64,000 nt of DNA. It comes from Adenophora triphylla var. japonica. Taxonomy: Eukaryota > Streptophyta > Magnoliopsida > Asterales > Campanulaceae. Positions 44,901 to 56,861 of the stretch are shown here, in pieces. The stretch covers positions 310,001 through 374,000 of the forward strand of contig JAFEMH010000527.1 in the NCBI GenBank assembly GCA_022495995.1, given 5' to 3'. Below the pieces are notes generated by a model. It saw only the letters and a list, made by a program, of their open reading frames with translations. It was not told the DNA's origin and made no database searches. Position 1 is the first letter of the stretch. Each line of letters opens with the position of its first letter. A program made the translations under genes and the position numbers.

Positions 44901-45227
44901 TGAGTATATTCTTCTTTGGTAGTTATTCTTTGTCAAATCCTTTGGATGAAGCAGCAGTTGGTGGACTATGGAATCCATGAAGGGAATTGCCCCATCATGT
45001 GTGACAACACTTCAACTATTTCAGTCTCCAACAACCCTGTCATGCATTCCAAGACCAAGCATATTGATATCAAGTATCATTTCCTCAAAGACCATGTGGA
45101 GAAGAGGAATATTCATTTAGAGTATGTGGGGACAGATAATCAGATTGCTGACATCCTCACCAAGGCTCTTGACTCCAAGAGATTTTCTTTCCTCAAAGGA
45201 GAAATGGGTATGCTTGAACTTAAATAA
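41971..45227 (+). pseudogene. Sirevirus protease-integrase-RT-RNase H, frameshifted
   Basis: The protease region (about 42000) is damaged; the matching strand reads GPSVTFGDNNKGKTIGYG. The pre-integrase block WLWHKRLSHLNFKYLAKIG lies near 42400. The integrase shows LHIDLFGPV, VDDYSRYTWVEMM, VRSDNGTEFKNN and, after a shift, QQNGVVERKNRT, so all three acidic residues exist but not in one frame. Reverse transcriptase is one open frame (43618-44694) with [42 protein letters not shown] and the catalytic YVDDIIFGS near 44280. RNase H (44700-45227) is shifted, and ends CDNTSTISVSNNPVMHSKTK and HIDIKYHFLKDHV. The only sizeable intact domain is RT. Confidence 0.88.
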
Positions 45228-45881
45228 GTCCATTCCTTTTATTGACTAACTTGTGTGTTGAGTTCAGGTTGTATTTCTTATTGAAAATTTCAACCGCACC
45301 ATTGTTGAACCGCGTTCATTCAAACCGCATGAGTGGTCAACCGCCTCTGCAGCCAACCGCGTGTTCCCAACCGCATGCTGCTTATGACCACTCCATCTTC
45401 AACCGCCTTCAACATTTGGTACCTTCAAAATCAATTTTAATTTTTCTTAGCTTTAAAGAAGCTATGCGGTTTAAAACCCCTTTTCAACCGCACTGCCACG
45501 TGGACCCAAGGTAAGTTTCTTTATTTTCATTTCAGTCCACATTTTGACATAAGGGCATTTTTGCAAATGTTTTCCCACGTTATTTCAAAATTTAAATGCA
45601 TTTAATGCAAAGGGAACATTAGCATTTAAAGCTCTCTTGTCAGCCGTCATTGGCAAAAGAGAAGAAAATGAAAGGGTGCAAACAGAGAAATGATTTCTTT
45701 TATGGGAAAATCAAAATGTCCTTTCAACTGTCCTTTGCTTGAGAATGTTCCTATAAATAACTACCAACCCTTACAATTTCACCTTTTCACTCTCTGCACC
45801 GTGTACTTTCCTACCAAACTTCATCTTCTCTCTCTCTCTCTAAAAATCTTCAAAACTTCATCTTTATTTCTTGAATCTTCA

Positions 45882-48800
45882 ATGGCTCCCAAAGCACCAT
45901 TCAACGATATGGTATGTTCTTCTAACTACATCTTCTTTTATTTACGCAAATCATTCATGAATCTGCCATTGTTAGACCTTAAGCTTGAGAAACCCTTAAA
46001 AGCATTTTTGTTCATAAGCTTGCTTTATCATTGATCATTTTGTATGATTTCAGTTAGGTTTTGCTCGGATTTGCTTATGGATTCTTTATATGTAATTTAT
46101 TTTACGATCAATCAATGATTTGAACACTGATTTTGAATTTTAAGTTTATGTCATTCGAAAACCCACTTGAGTGTTCTTGCTTTTTCATGGTGATTCTGAG
46201 CAAAGTATGAATCTTTAATGTTATATTGTTACTCTACTGTTCAATGTGATCATTTTGACATGTTATTTGTTGATTTTGGTGAACCTTTGTTGAATCTCTG
46301 TTCTTAGTGTTCTAAGTGTTCTTCGTGTTCATCATTGTCTTCAACATGACTGTTCATATGCCTTGTTAAAATTATCACATGTTTTGGTTCCCTTGATTTT
46401 CAAAATCTGTTTCTCATACTTAGAAAATTTTCAATAAATTTGGTTTTTGAAACATCAACTGCATGCCATTTACAACCGCATTCCCAATTAAGAACCGCAT
46501 GCATTTTTATTTTCTTTTGAAACCGCATGACCTTTCCAAAATCGCGTTCAATTTGGAAACGCAGGGGTCTCTATGAACCGCATGCTCTTCATGAACTGCA
46601 TAATATTTTGAACCGCATGCCTGTTAGCTATTTTATTCTTTTGCAACCGCATGCCAAGTGTGTTTGAGATATTACTTAGTATATAGAATTTGGACACCAT
46701 AACCTTCCTCTCTAAGCACCGCTTGCAGTGTGGGATAAACTTGGATTACAATGCCACGTACTAGTATAATCTTTTACATATTTTCTAAGTGTTTTGTTGT
46801 GTTCACAATTTGCTTGAGGTTTGGAGTTCTCAACATTTTCAACCGCATCAATTGCCAACCGCATGGATGCCCAAACCGCCTGTATATTGTGATTCACTTT
46901 ATGGATCTAAAACCTTTGTTTCATTTTGTAGGATCCTAAATTTTTTCTTCCAGGCTATGAGATTAATGAGCCTGAGCTCCAAGGAGATGCTCTTGGTAGA
47001 GAGATGATCAGAAGACTCACTACCTCTGGAATCCTCCCTCTCTTCAACAAAGTCCAATCTTATATCATTCCTTCCTTTGTGGATCAATTTTACTCCTCAG
47101 CTGTTCTAGGAGATAGAGAATTATCAGATGGCACCAAGATCAAATGCCTGGTTGGCAGTGTTGAAGGCTTCGATATATCTATTGATCATCTAGATATTAG
47201 AAGTACTTATGGATTTCATGTGTCAGGGTGCCCCATGGAGGTTGATCAGGAAGTATTGGATGCAACCGCTCAGTCAACTGTCAATCTGACCTCTCTATCT
47301 GGTTATTACAAGAAGAAGGCAAGAAGAGAATTTGGTGAATTAATGAGCCACTTCGGCTATTTAGTAGGGCTGTCTGTATGTGGTAAAACTGGTAACCACA
47401 ACAACTTCACTACTCAGCAATGGATTTACTGCTGTGCCATTTACAATGGGATAAAGCTAAATTGGCCCAAGATTTACGATGAAGGAAATGGCTAGTTCTA
47501 TTGATGCATATCAATCCAGGATCAAGAATGAGCATCAGAGGTGGAGACCATTCTGCAGGCTCCTAACCGCGTTGTTTACTAGCTATCAACACTTGGAGGA
47601 TCTCAGACTCTCAACTCCTGAACTTTCAGTGCCAATGGGTGAGGGAGACTCCCTTGGAACCAGGGGTTGTCACAACTTCGGATACTCATTTGGAGATGCC
47701 GGTACAAATTCTGTATGATGCGATACTCTAAACCCCAAGGAATTCTATGTTGAGATGTCTCCTGCAGCCGCGGTTCTTGCTCTTGGAAAAGCCATTAAGA
47801 AAGTCTCAAGAAAGAAGAACATTGTCCTTGAGCCACAATTCAAGAAGCCAAGGACCGCACCTTCTCAACCGCGTGTTCAAACCGCGAGTCTTTGGTCCAA
47901 GTGCTAAAGCTAAGGAGAAGATGACTACGAGAGATGAACCGGATGATGAGGAAGAAGAAGAGGATCTTTGGAATTGCCCCTCTTATCAAGAAGGCAAAAA
48001 GCTGTGAAGGCTGCTCTTGCCAATCTCACGAGAGGAAGATAAGGTTGCTTTTTATAAAGCAAAAATTGACAAGTTAGAAAGAAGGGCAGCATTGAAGAAA
48101 GTTGCCAAGGGTAAGCCATCTACTTCTGAACCGCTTGCTACTTCTCAACCGCAAGCTGAACCGCAACCCCAACCGCAACCTCTTCCTCAAACCCAACCGC
48201 CTCCCTCTCCAACCAAAACTCCTGCTCCAACTCCTCCTACCTCACCTTTCCAACCTCAGACCTCTTCACCATTCATTAACCAAAACATTTCTCCTTCCAA
48301 ATCTCTTTCTCCCAAACCGCTCTCTCCCTCTCCACCTCCTAAAACTGCAACCTCTCAGGGGGAGAATCCCAAAAAGAGGAGGTTCAAGCAAATGGCCAAG
48401 AAATCAACCCCTCCAAAGAAACACTACCTTCACACCATTGCCAAATCCAACATCAAGATACCTGGTGAAACCTCCTCCTACTTTGATAAATCCTCCTCCC
48501 AATCCAATTCAAATTCATCATCCCCTTCTGAATTTCAAACCCCTCAAAATAAAGCCACCTCAAATCCCAAAGCCTTCACTGAATGGAAATCCAAGCCATT
48601 AGCAGGCCCAGCCCATTCAACCTCTAGACTTAGAACTCCAACTCCTTCACCACAAAATTCACCCTCACACCATTCATCCCCTCATATATCAAACCGCACC
48701 CATAAATCCCCTTCTAAATCACCTATCTCTTCCCCACAAAAATCCCATTCAACTCATTCCAACCCAATCACCTCAAATCCTCTTACTACTTCTATTTCTA

Positions 48801-50177
48801 TCCAAACCGCCCCTACATCAACCGCTCCCACTCAATCTACACCTTTATCAACCGCGCCAATCCCAACCACCCCAATATCAACCGCACCAATTCCAACTAC
48901 CTCTATTCCAACTACCCCACTTCCAACCGCCCCCATCCCAACCGCCCCATCTACCTTACCACCAACTCTACCCATCTCAACTCAAACCTCTTCCCCTTAT
49001 ACAGTTCCTGCCTCACGCATTTTCCAAACCCTATTGTCACAAATACCTCAAACCGCTCCTCCTACCTATTCTGAACCGCCTCCTGCCTTCACTTATATTC
49101 CATCATCTTCAACCGCTCCTCCATCCACTGACTACTCCCAAATCCTTTCCACTCTTAACCTTATTCAATCCCAACTTCTCATTAACCAAGGCCACATAAT
49201 TAAACTGACCGCATCCAATGCCTCCCTTGAAGCTTCCAACCACTCCCTTCAGAAGCTTGCTGAATCTCAATCCCATCTGATTGCCTCTCAAACTCTTCAA
49301 ATGGCTGATCATAGGAACTCCCTCAAGAGTTTTGCTCAGAGGCTTGATGCCATTAAGGGGGAGAAGGACTTAGCAAACATTGTCAAATCCTCGAAATTTG
49401 ATTCTTGCTTTGAAGGATTCAAGAAAGAGTTATCTGAAGGTGTCATTCAAATTCAATCATTTGGAGATTCTGATCTCAAGGAAATGATTTCCCAGCTTGC
49501 AACCTCCACCAAAACCGCCTTTGATTCCCTCCAAGCTGAATTCCTTAAAACTGTCAATTCCCAACCGCCTACTTCTCAAGACTTTCAAACCGCCTTGAAT
49601 GCGGTTGAAGCAAATGTATTCCTGGAAATTGATAATGTCAAAGAGCAGCTGGAGATCAAAACAAACTCCCTTGATGATGCCTTGATGGCCAAGTTGAATG
49701 AAGTCAAGGATGAATTCAATGACCGCCTTGAAAATATCAAGTTAGGATTCACCACAAAACTTGAAGCCACAGTCAATGAGCTGAAATCCTCCATCAAGTA
49801 TTTGTGAATCTTGATTCAATGGCCCGAAGCTATCTCTACTCGGACCGCGGCGGTTCGGGGAGGTTCACACTTTGTACAATTCTTTGAACTCCTCCTTTCA
49901 CACCTTAATTGATGAGCTAACTGCTCAAGTATCTGATAACTCCAAGGCAGTCTCTGAAGCCAATCTCAAGATTGATTCTCAAGCAAACATCTTAGAGAGA
50001 TTGGTGACCTCTCAAGGAAGGACCGCAGATGAGGTGAGAAGAATTAGAAAATCCCTGAAGTCCGAAACCTCTGCATCAAATCTTGCCGGGAACCACGAGA
50101 TCAACCAACCGCGGCCCGGCAACAAGGTCAAGACCCGCATCAACCTTAAACCGCTATTGCTCTGTATTTTTTTTTAA
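45882..50177 (+). pseudogene. Sirevirus env-like / additional ORF after pol, with intron
   Basis: A short first exon (45882-45911, MAPKAPFNDM) ends ATG|GTATGT. 46932 follows TTTTGTAG and continues in phase with DPKFFLPGYEINEPEL, giving an apparent 1,020-bp intron. The frame then runs to 47495, shifts, and resumes in a long frame (48017-49807). That frame has a proline-rich, low-complexity half (48110-49080: PQPQPQP, SPTKTPAP, TAPIPTTPIS-like repeats) and an alpha-helical, coiled-coil C terminus (IKLTASNASLEASNHSLQKL and on to 50177). The position and composition fit the env-like gene of the Sirevirus/Maximus lineage. I see no convincing signal peptide or transmembrane segment, so an envelope role is not shown. 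Confidence 0.65.
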
Positions 50178-50679
50178 AACTCTTTTGTTGTTGGATCGCA
50201 CTCTCATTGTATTTTCTTTTGTCCAACTTACTTTTGTTTTTTTTGTAACCCTGTAATTTTCTTTCATTCCTGTTTTGTAACCACTTGAGGAATTAATGGA
50301 AATTGCATCATGGTTCCAAAAACCTTGTTCATATCAAACTGCTTGTTTGTAGAACAATGAAACCTCTTATGGTTTTCAACCTCATTCAAATATTTTTCAA
50401 CTTAAAATCATATTTTTTTTTAATTGAAGTTTAAACATTCAGTTTAAACCGCACTTTGAACTTAAACTCATATTTCTTAAGTGCACTGAATGCATTTCTC
50501 TACTTTCCATATTGTAAGTTTTTATCTCTTAGAAAGTATAGAAATCCATAGCTTAAGCTAAGTGTGTGCATTGACTTGGGACATGAATTACCATGTTAAT
50601 TCTTATGGACATGTTTTTACCAAGTACAATGTTTGCTTTAGTTATAGTAGGTATTGGCATCAATCAAATAGGGGGAGAT

Positions 50680-52181
50680 TGTTAGGTATGCATGTTTTAA
50701 CCCTCCTATTTTTGTATTAGATTTGATTGATACCATAACCTCCTGTCTATTTTAAGGACTTTAGGACCCTATGTAATGAAGCTTAGACTTCAATTTTTAG
50801 TTAAGTCCATTTTATAGATTAGGTTAAATTTAGGCTTGAAGACTGGCACAAGACTCATTGGAATTGAGAGTTGCAGTTCAGAAGTTTCAAACCACCCATT
50901 CAACTGCCCTGGCAAAACCGCCCTTAGCATTTGCCTGATAAAATCCTTTGTTTGAAACTACCCTTGAACTACTCAAGTGCAACCGCCCTATGATGAACCG
51001 CTCCATTGCAGCTCATCTTCAACCGCACTTTGCAAACTCACTGGAGTTACCAACCGCACTTGTCAAACCGCCTACTCCAGAACCGCCCCAATGATTGAGA
51101 CTTAAAGTGAACCACCTTTTGTCATTATAATCCACATCAGCAATATCCAATGTCAACCACCTTATCTTGTCACGTGATTCATTGTCAGAGAAGATCTGCA
51201 AGGATCTTGAAAAGGTGACAGTGTCGAACCTCATTGCTTGCAGCTGGAGCATTATCAGCTTTATCTGCAACTACTGAACCAAAGGACAAAAGTGGTTGCT
51301 GTGGACCAATTAGAAAGCATCAAGTACTGTCCTTCAATAGCTGTGTCCAACGGCTACATTTTGGATGCTTGGGTATAAATACCCCTAATCTTCACCATTT
51401 GAAGATTGCTTGAAAAATTGAGAAATTGCTGTGTTCATAAGAAGTTGAAGCTTTGCCCAGAAATTCTAAGTCCTTTGAATCTTTATCTTCATACTTCAAG
51501 AAATATTCCCCAGCCCAGAAATCAAGCCTTAACACATTCAAGAATCATTGAGCTCTCAATCTCACAGATTTAAAGAGCCTTGATCTTGTTCTCACACACA
51601 CACCTCACTTGTTTAATCACATAGATTATACATTTGAGATACACTGGTTATAGTTTTGGATTTGTTCTTCTTAGTAAAGATTTTATTGTACTTTGTAATC
51701 TCACAATACTTAATATAAAATCTCTCTTAGAAATCCAAGACTAACCATCTTGGTAGTGGACGTAGATCGTTTATCGATTGAACCACTCCAAATAGCGTGT
51801 TCTTACTTTCTGCAATTATATTTCTTGTGCTTACTAATTATTTATCTCTGTCTCTGTTTGATCTTTATTTAGATATCCATTATTGTGAAATAGTGTTTGG
51901 AGTTAACAGTGTCAAAACCTCACTTGTTTGTAAATCGCACGTACCAACTACTTTATTAAAACCGCTTTACAAACCTCCTCTATCAAAATCGCTTTGTAAC
52001 TCTAAATATTCCGCTGTGCATTTTACATCTTCACTTGCGGTTTCTTATTCAACTTTGCCAAGAAGAGGTTTTGTAAGCAAGAGGTTTAATTTTTATTAGA
52101 GGGCGAAAAATTTGTAACAGCTATTCACCCCCCCCCCCTCTAGCTGTATTTTCACCCTTGTTGCCACCTTTGGGACCAACA
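50680..52181 (+). repeat. Sirevirus 3' LTR
   Basis: 1,502 bp, nearly identical to the 5' LTR. It begins TGTTAGG where the 5' copy has TGTTGGG. CCTAA follows it. Confidence 0.92.
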
Positions 52182-52186
52182 CCTAA

Positions 52187-52760
52187 TATCAAGAATAATA
52201 ATATTATCATATAATTAGTAATAATACTTAATAATAATACTAATAATGATGCTATTGTTAATTATTCAATTATATAATTTAATATATTAATAATTATTAT
52301 TATATAATTAATAATAATAGTTACTAATAATATTAATAATAACTAGTAATACATAATATAAAAATAATAATGTTATTAATTAATAATAATACTCATTAAT
52401 TTAATCATTTTAAAGCTATTAATAATAATTTTATAATTTAAACTTCTAAAAAATATTAATATACCTAAGTAATAATTAATAGTAATAAATTATAAAAAAA
52501 ATACTTATTAACAATAATAGTAATTTAATCTTTAAAGGAAATAGTAATAATGATTATTATTACATCTCAAATCTCATATACTTATACCCCAAACCCTAAA
52601 CCCTAAATCATACACATATACCTCAAATCCTAAAAATATGATTTATTGATAATAAGTAATAATTGCCATTTTTCATCTTTTCTTAAATCATATTCTACCC
52701 CTAAACCCTCATTTCTATATTATAATAATTAGTAAAAATAGTTTATAATAATAATAATTT
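52187..52760. other. A/T-rich spacer before the satellite
   Basis: TAATAATAA-type low-complexity sequence with isolated AAACCCTAAACCCTAAA telomere-like steps near 52593. No gene is present. Confidence 0.5.
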
Positions 52761-53836
52761 AAAATATAAAATAATATTATATCATACACATAGAGGGGGA
52801 CAAATGAAAGTATATAAAAGAAAATTATATAAAAAAAGATATAAAAAAAACTAAACAAATGAAAGTATATAGAAGAAAAGTCAAAAGAGGGACGGACTAC
52901 CCTATAATTTTTTATTTTTTAAAAAAAATTTATTGAATAGAAAATAATATTTTAGCCTTTGATAATTAGTAATTTTTTTGTACAAAAAGGTATACAAAAA
53001 AAGATAGAAAAAATCTAAACAAATGAAAGTATATAGAAGAAAAGTCAAAAGAGGGACGGACTATCCTATATTTATTTTTTAGTTTTTGTAAATTTTTTAT
53101 TGACTATGAAATAATATTTTAGGCTTTGTTAATTAGTGATTTTTTTTAGAAAAAAGTTATATAAAAAAGATAGGATTTAGGGTATATTTTATGGGTTTTA
53201 GGGATTAGGGTTTAGAGTGAGATTTAGAGGTTTAGAGTAAGAAATATTTATTTTTTATTTTCTTTTAATTTTGTATTGACTAGGAAATACTATTTTAAAC
53301 TTTGGTTAGTAAGATAGGGTTTAGGGTTTAGAGTGAGGTTTAGACTTTAGAATGAGGTATATTTATTTTTTATTTTCTTTTCATTTTTTATTGAATAGAA
53401 AATTATATTTTAGACTTTGTTAATTAGTGATTTTTTTAGAAAAAGTTATATAAAAATATAGAAAAAAATTAAACAAATGAAATTATATAAAAGAAAAGTC
53501 AAAAGAGGGACGGACTACCCTATATTTAGTTTTTATTTTTTTTAAAAAAAAAATATTGACTAGAAAATAATATTTTAGCCTTTGTGAATTAGTGTTTTTT
53601 TTTTACAAAAAGGTATATATAAAAAAGATAGAAAAAAACTAAACAAATGAAAGTATATAGAAGAAAAGTCAAAAGAGGGACGGACTACCCTATTTTTATT
53701 TTTTATTTTTTTAAAAATTTTTATTAACTAGGAAGTAATATTTTAGTCTTTGTTAATTAGTGATTTTTTTAGAAAAAGTTATATAAAAAAAGATAGGGTT
53801 TAGAAGCTAGTCCATGGTAGGTGTAAGGGTAGTGGG

Positions 53837-56670
53837 ATGCGCTTTGAAACTTGGAACATTGGATCATTGACAGGGAGATCAGCAGAGGTGGTGGAAGTTA
53901 TGAGGAGGAGGAAGATTCACATAATGTGTCTACATGAAACTAAGTGGGTTGGAGAGAAAGCAAAAGAAATATCGCCTTGGGGTTTTAAGCTTTGGCACTC
54001 AGGAAAGGATAAGGGTAGAAATGGAGTGGGTATCATTATTGATAAGGAGTATATTAATGATGTGGTGGAAGTGTACAGGAAGAGTGATCAAATTATGGGC
54101 ATTAAACTGGTGTTACGTGATGAGATTATAACTATTATTTCCGCCTATGCACCACAAGTAGGGTTGGATGCATCTATTAAACAAGTGTTCTGGGAAGATT
54201 TGGAGGAGGTAGTGCAACGAGTACCTAGTGGTGAGAAATTAGTGATTGGTGGTGATCTGAACGGACATGTGGGGTCTAGTCGATATGGCTTTGAGAGCAT
54301 ACACGGAGGTTTTGGTTTTGGAGAGAGGAATGAAGCAGGAAATAGTATCCTGGAATTTGCGTTGGCATATGACTTGAGTATAATGAACACTTGGTTCAAG
54401 AAGAGAGAATCTCAATTGGTGTCCTATAGGAGTGGAGGTAATGCGAGTCAGATTGACTTCTTCTTAGTAAGAAATACTTGTAGAAAGAGTTATACAGATT
54501 GCAAGGTTGTTCCAGGTGAGAGCACAGCAACTCAACATAGACTGGTGGTACTTGATTTTCGAAGTAAGAGAATTTCGAGGAAGAGAAAATCACAGGTAGA
54601 CCCTAGAATCAAGTGGTGGAGACTTCAAGGGGAAAATCAACCGAAATTTGTAGTTAAGATGGTCGATACCGGTATTTGGGCGGATAATATGGAGAATATG
54701 GATATAGATTCGACTTGGATTAAGATGGTACATACCATAAAGAAGGTGGCGAAAGAAGTCCTTGGAGAATCTAGCGGAAATGGGCCACCAAGTAAGGACA
54801 CATCATGATGGAACAAGGAAGTAAAACAAGCAATAAAGGGCAAGCGAGAAGCTACAAATTATTGGGGAAATGTAGGAGCGACGAGAACTATGAGAAGTAT
54901 AAGGAAGCTAGAAGAGATGCTAAGAAAGCAGTAAGAGACGCAAGAGCAAAGGTGAATCAGAAACTTTATGATAAGTTGGATACAAAAGAAGGGGAAAAGG
55001 ACATCTACAGACTCGCTCGTATGAGGGATAAGAGGACACGAGATATTGGGACGGTTAAATGTGTGAAGGATGTAGACCAAAGAGTTTTAGTCGGGAATAA
55101 AGAGATAAAAGATAGATGGAGTTCGTACTTTGATAACTTGTTCAATGGCGGTCAAGAGCAGGATGTTGGAGATTTAAATATCTCTTCGAGTATGGTTAAT
55201 CGAGATTTTATGCGGAGAATTCGAAAGAGTGAAGTGGAAATGGAAATGAAAAAGATGAGATTGAAGAAAGCAGTTGAACCGGATGGTATACCAATTGAGG
55301 TTTGGAGATGTTTCGGGGAGAGGGGAGTAGATTGGTTAACAACGCTATTTAACAAGATATGGAGAGTTAACACAATGCCATTGGAGTGGCGGAAGAGTAC
55401 TCTGATCCCTTTATATAAGAATAAAGGTGATGTCCAAGATTGTGCCAACTATCGGGGGATCAAACTAATGAGCCATACTATGAAACTTTGGGAAAGAGTG
55501 ATTGCATAAAGGCTGAGAAAAATTGTGGATATTTCGGATAACCAATTTGGGTTTATGCCAGGAAGATTGACTATGGAGGCAATATATCTTATGAGACAAA
55601 CCATGGAGAAATATCGGGATCAAAAGAAAGATTTGCATATGCTTTTCATTGATTTGGAGAAGGCATATGATAAAGTGCCAAGAGAGGTACTTTGGTGGGC
55701 ATTAGCAATGAAGGGTGTTTCAAAGAAATATATTAATATTATCAAGGACATGTATAATGGAGTTAGTACTTGTGTACAGACTAGTGTTGGGAAGACTGAA
55801 GAGTTCCCTATAAAGATTGGAGTGCATCAAGGTTCCGCACTTAGCCCCTTTCTTTTTGCTTTGATAATGGACGAGTTGACGAGGTCAGTCCAAGATGATA
55901 TACCAAAGTGTATGCTATTCGCAGATGATATTGTGCTGATTGATGAGACAAGAGAGGGTGTTAAAAGTAAATTGGAGTTGTGGAGACACACTTTGGAATC
56001 TCGAGGTTTTCGATTAAGCAGAAGCAAGACTGAATATTTGGAGTGTAAGTTTAGCAGAGTTGGAAGTAGGGAGGCAGGGGCGGTCACATTTGATGGAAAT
56101 ATTATCCAAGCTTCTGAGTTTTTTCGCTATCTTGGATCCATTATCCAAAAGGATGGAGAATTAGATGGAGATGTGGCTCATAGGATTAAAGCAGGTTGGT
56201 TGAAGTGGAAGAGTGCTACAGGGTTTCAATGTGATAGCGGCATGCCCAATAGATTAAAGGGAAAATTCTACCGCACGGCAATTAGGCCGGCATTGCTTTA
56301 CGGCACCGAATGTTGGGCCGTGAAACAGTGTCACGTGCATAAGATGAATGTGGCGGAGATGCGTATGTTTCGATGGATGTGCGGTCATACAAGAAAGGAT
56401 CGATTGGGGAATGAGGTGATCAGAGGTAAAGTAGGATTGCGCCCATTGAGGATAAAATGAGGGAAAACCGTCTACGGTGGTTTGGACATGTGAGAAGGAG
56501 ACCGAGTGATGAACCGGTTAGGAGGCCGGAACAGTGGAGAAATGATAAAATGGCGAGGGGTAGGGAAAAACCCAAACAAACTTGAATTAGAGTAATTAAA
56601 AATGATATGAATTTACTTGGAGTGGATGAAAGTATGGTGTTGAAGAGGCCGGAGTGGAGGGCAAAAATCC
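53837..56670 (+). pseudogene. RTE endonuclease-reverse transcriptase ORF, broken
   Basis: The endonuclease (from 53837) shows TWNIGSLTGRSAEVV, CLHETKWVG, AYAPQVG, VIGGDLNGHVG, then ASQIDFFLVR and the final H of TQHRLVV, so the fold's key residues are present. A TGA at 54806-54808 replaces a Trp codon (TS*WNKEVKQAI), and the frame shifts near 54870. The RT starts near 55250 (AVEPDGIPIEVWR, STLIPLYKNKGD, CANYRGIKLMSH), has a TAA at 55507-55509, then continues NQFGFMPGRLTMEAIYL, FIDLEKAYDKVPRE, GVHQGSALSPFLFAL and the catalytic FADD near 55918. Near 56450 it shifts again ([15 protein letters not shown]). Such ORFs are often misnamed craniofacial development protein 2-like. It is inactive. Confidence 0.88.
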
Positions 56671-56683
56671 ATGTGGGGGGTAG

Positions 56684-56828
56684 ATTTTTTTTTTTTTTTT
56701 TTTTTATTTTTTATTTATTTTTATTTTTTTAATTTAATTTAATTTAATTTTTTTATTTATTTATTTTTTTCACGATAACATATGAGGATTCATGTTAGCC
56801 GACCCCAAATTATTTTGGGACAAAGGCT

Positions 56829-56861
<33 letters not shown>
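56684..56861. repeat. poly-T tract and (GTT)n tail at the RTE 3' end
   Basis: A T-rich low-complexity run (56684-56770) is followed by the conserved RTE terminal segment and about ten GTT units. Confidence 0.9.

Larger units (their letters stand above)
37991..52181 (+). mobile_element. Sirevirus-type Ty1/copia element with env-like region
   Basis: LTRs of about 1.5 kb begin TGTTGGGTATG / TGTTAGGTATG and end GGGACCAACA, flanked by CCTAA at 37986-37990 and 52182-52186. The primer site TGGTATCAGAGCTAAC starts at 39490. A purine tract AAATAGGGGGAGAT precedes the 3' LTR. A long gag with two zinc knuckles, pol, and a large extra ORF region between pol and the 3' LTR is the Sirevirus layout. LTR divergence is about 1-2 percent by eye. 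Many one-base indels break the frames. Confidence 0.9.
53805..56861 (+). mobile_element. RTE-clade non-LTR retrotransposon (LINE)
   Basis: The element carries an AP-type endonuclease and reverse transcriptase with no upstream ORF1, and ends in the RTE-typical 'gaccccaaattattttggga' sequence and a (GTT)n tail (56831-56861). It interrupts the satellite array. The left border is taken where the array motif GATAGGGTTTA stops. About 100 bp of array unit seem to be missing between the two borders, so the insertion may have deleted target sequence. No clear target duplication was found. Confidence 0.85.

Noticed and set aside
47004..49807. Host gene for a proline-rich coiled-coil protein
   Set aside because: It lies between pol and the 3' LTR of one flanked element, shares its AACCGC bias, and matches the Sirevirus env-like position.
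53837..56460. Host gene 'craniofacial development protein 2-like'
   Set aside because: That name is a common misannotation of the RTE endonuclease. The RT domain, terminal motif and GTT tail identify a LINE.
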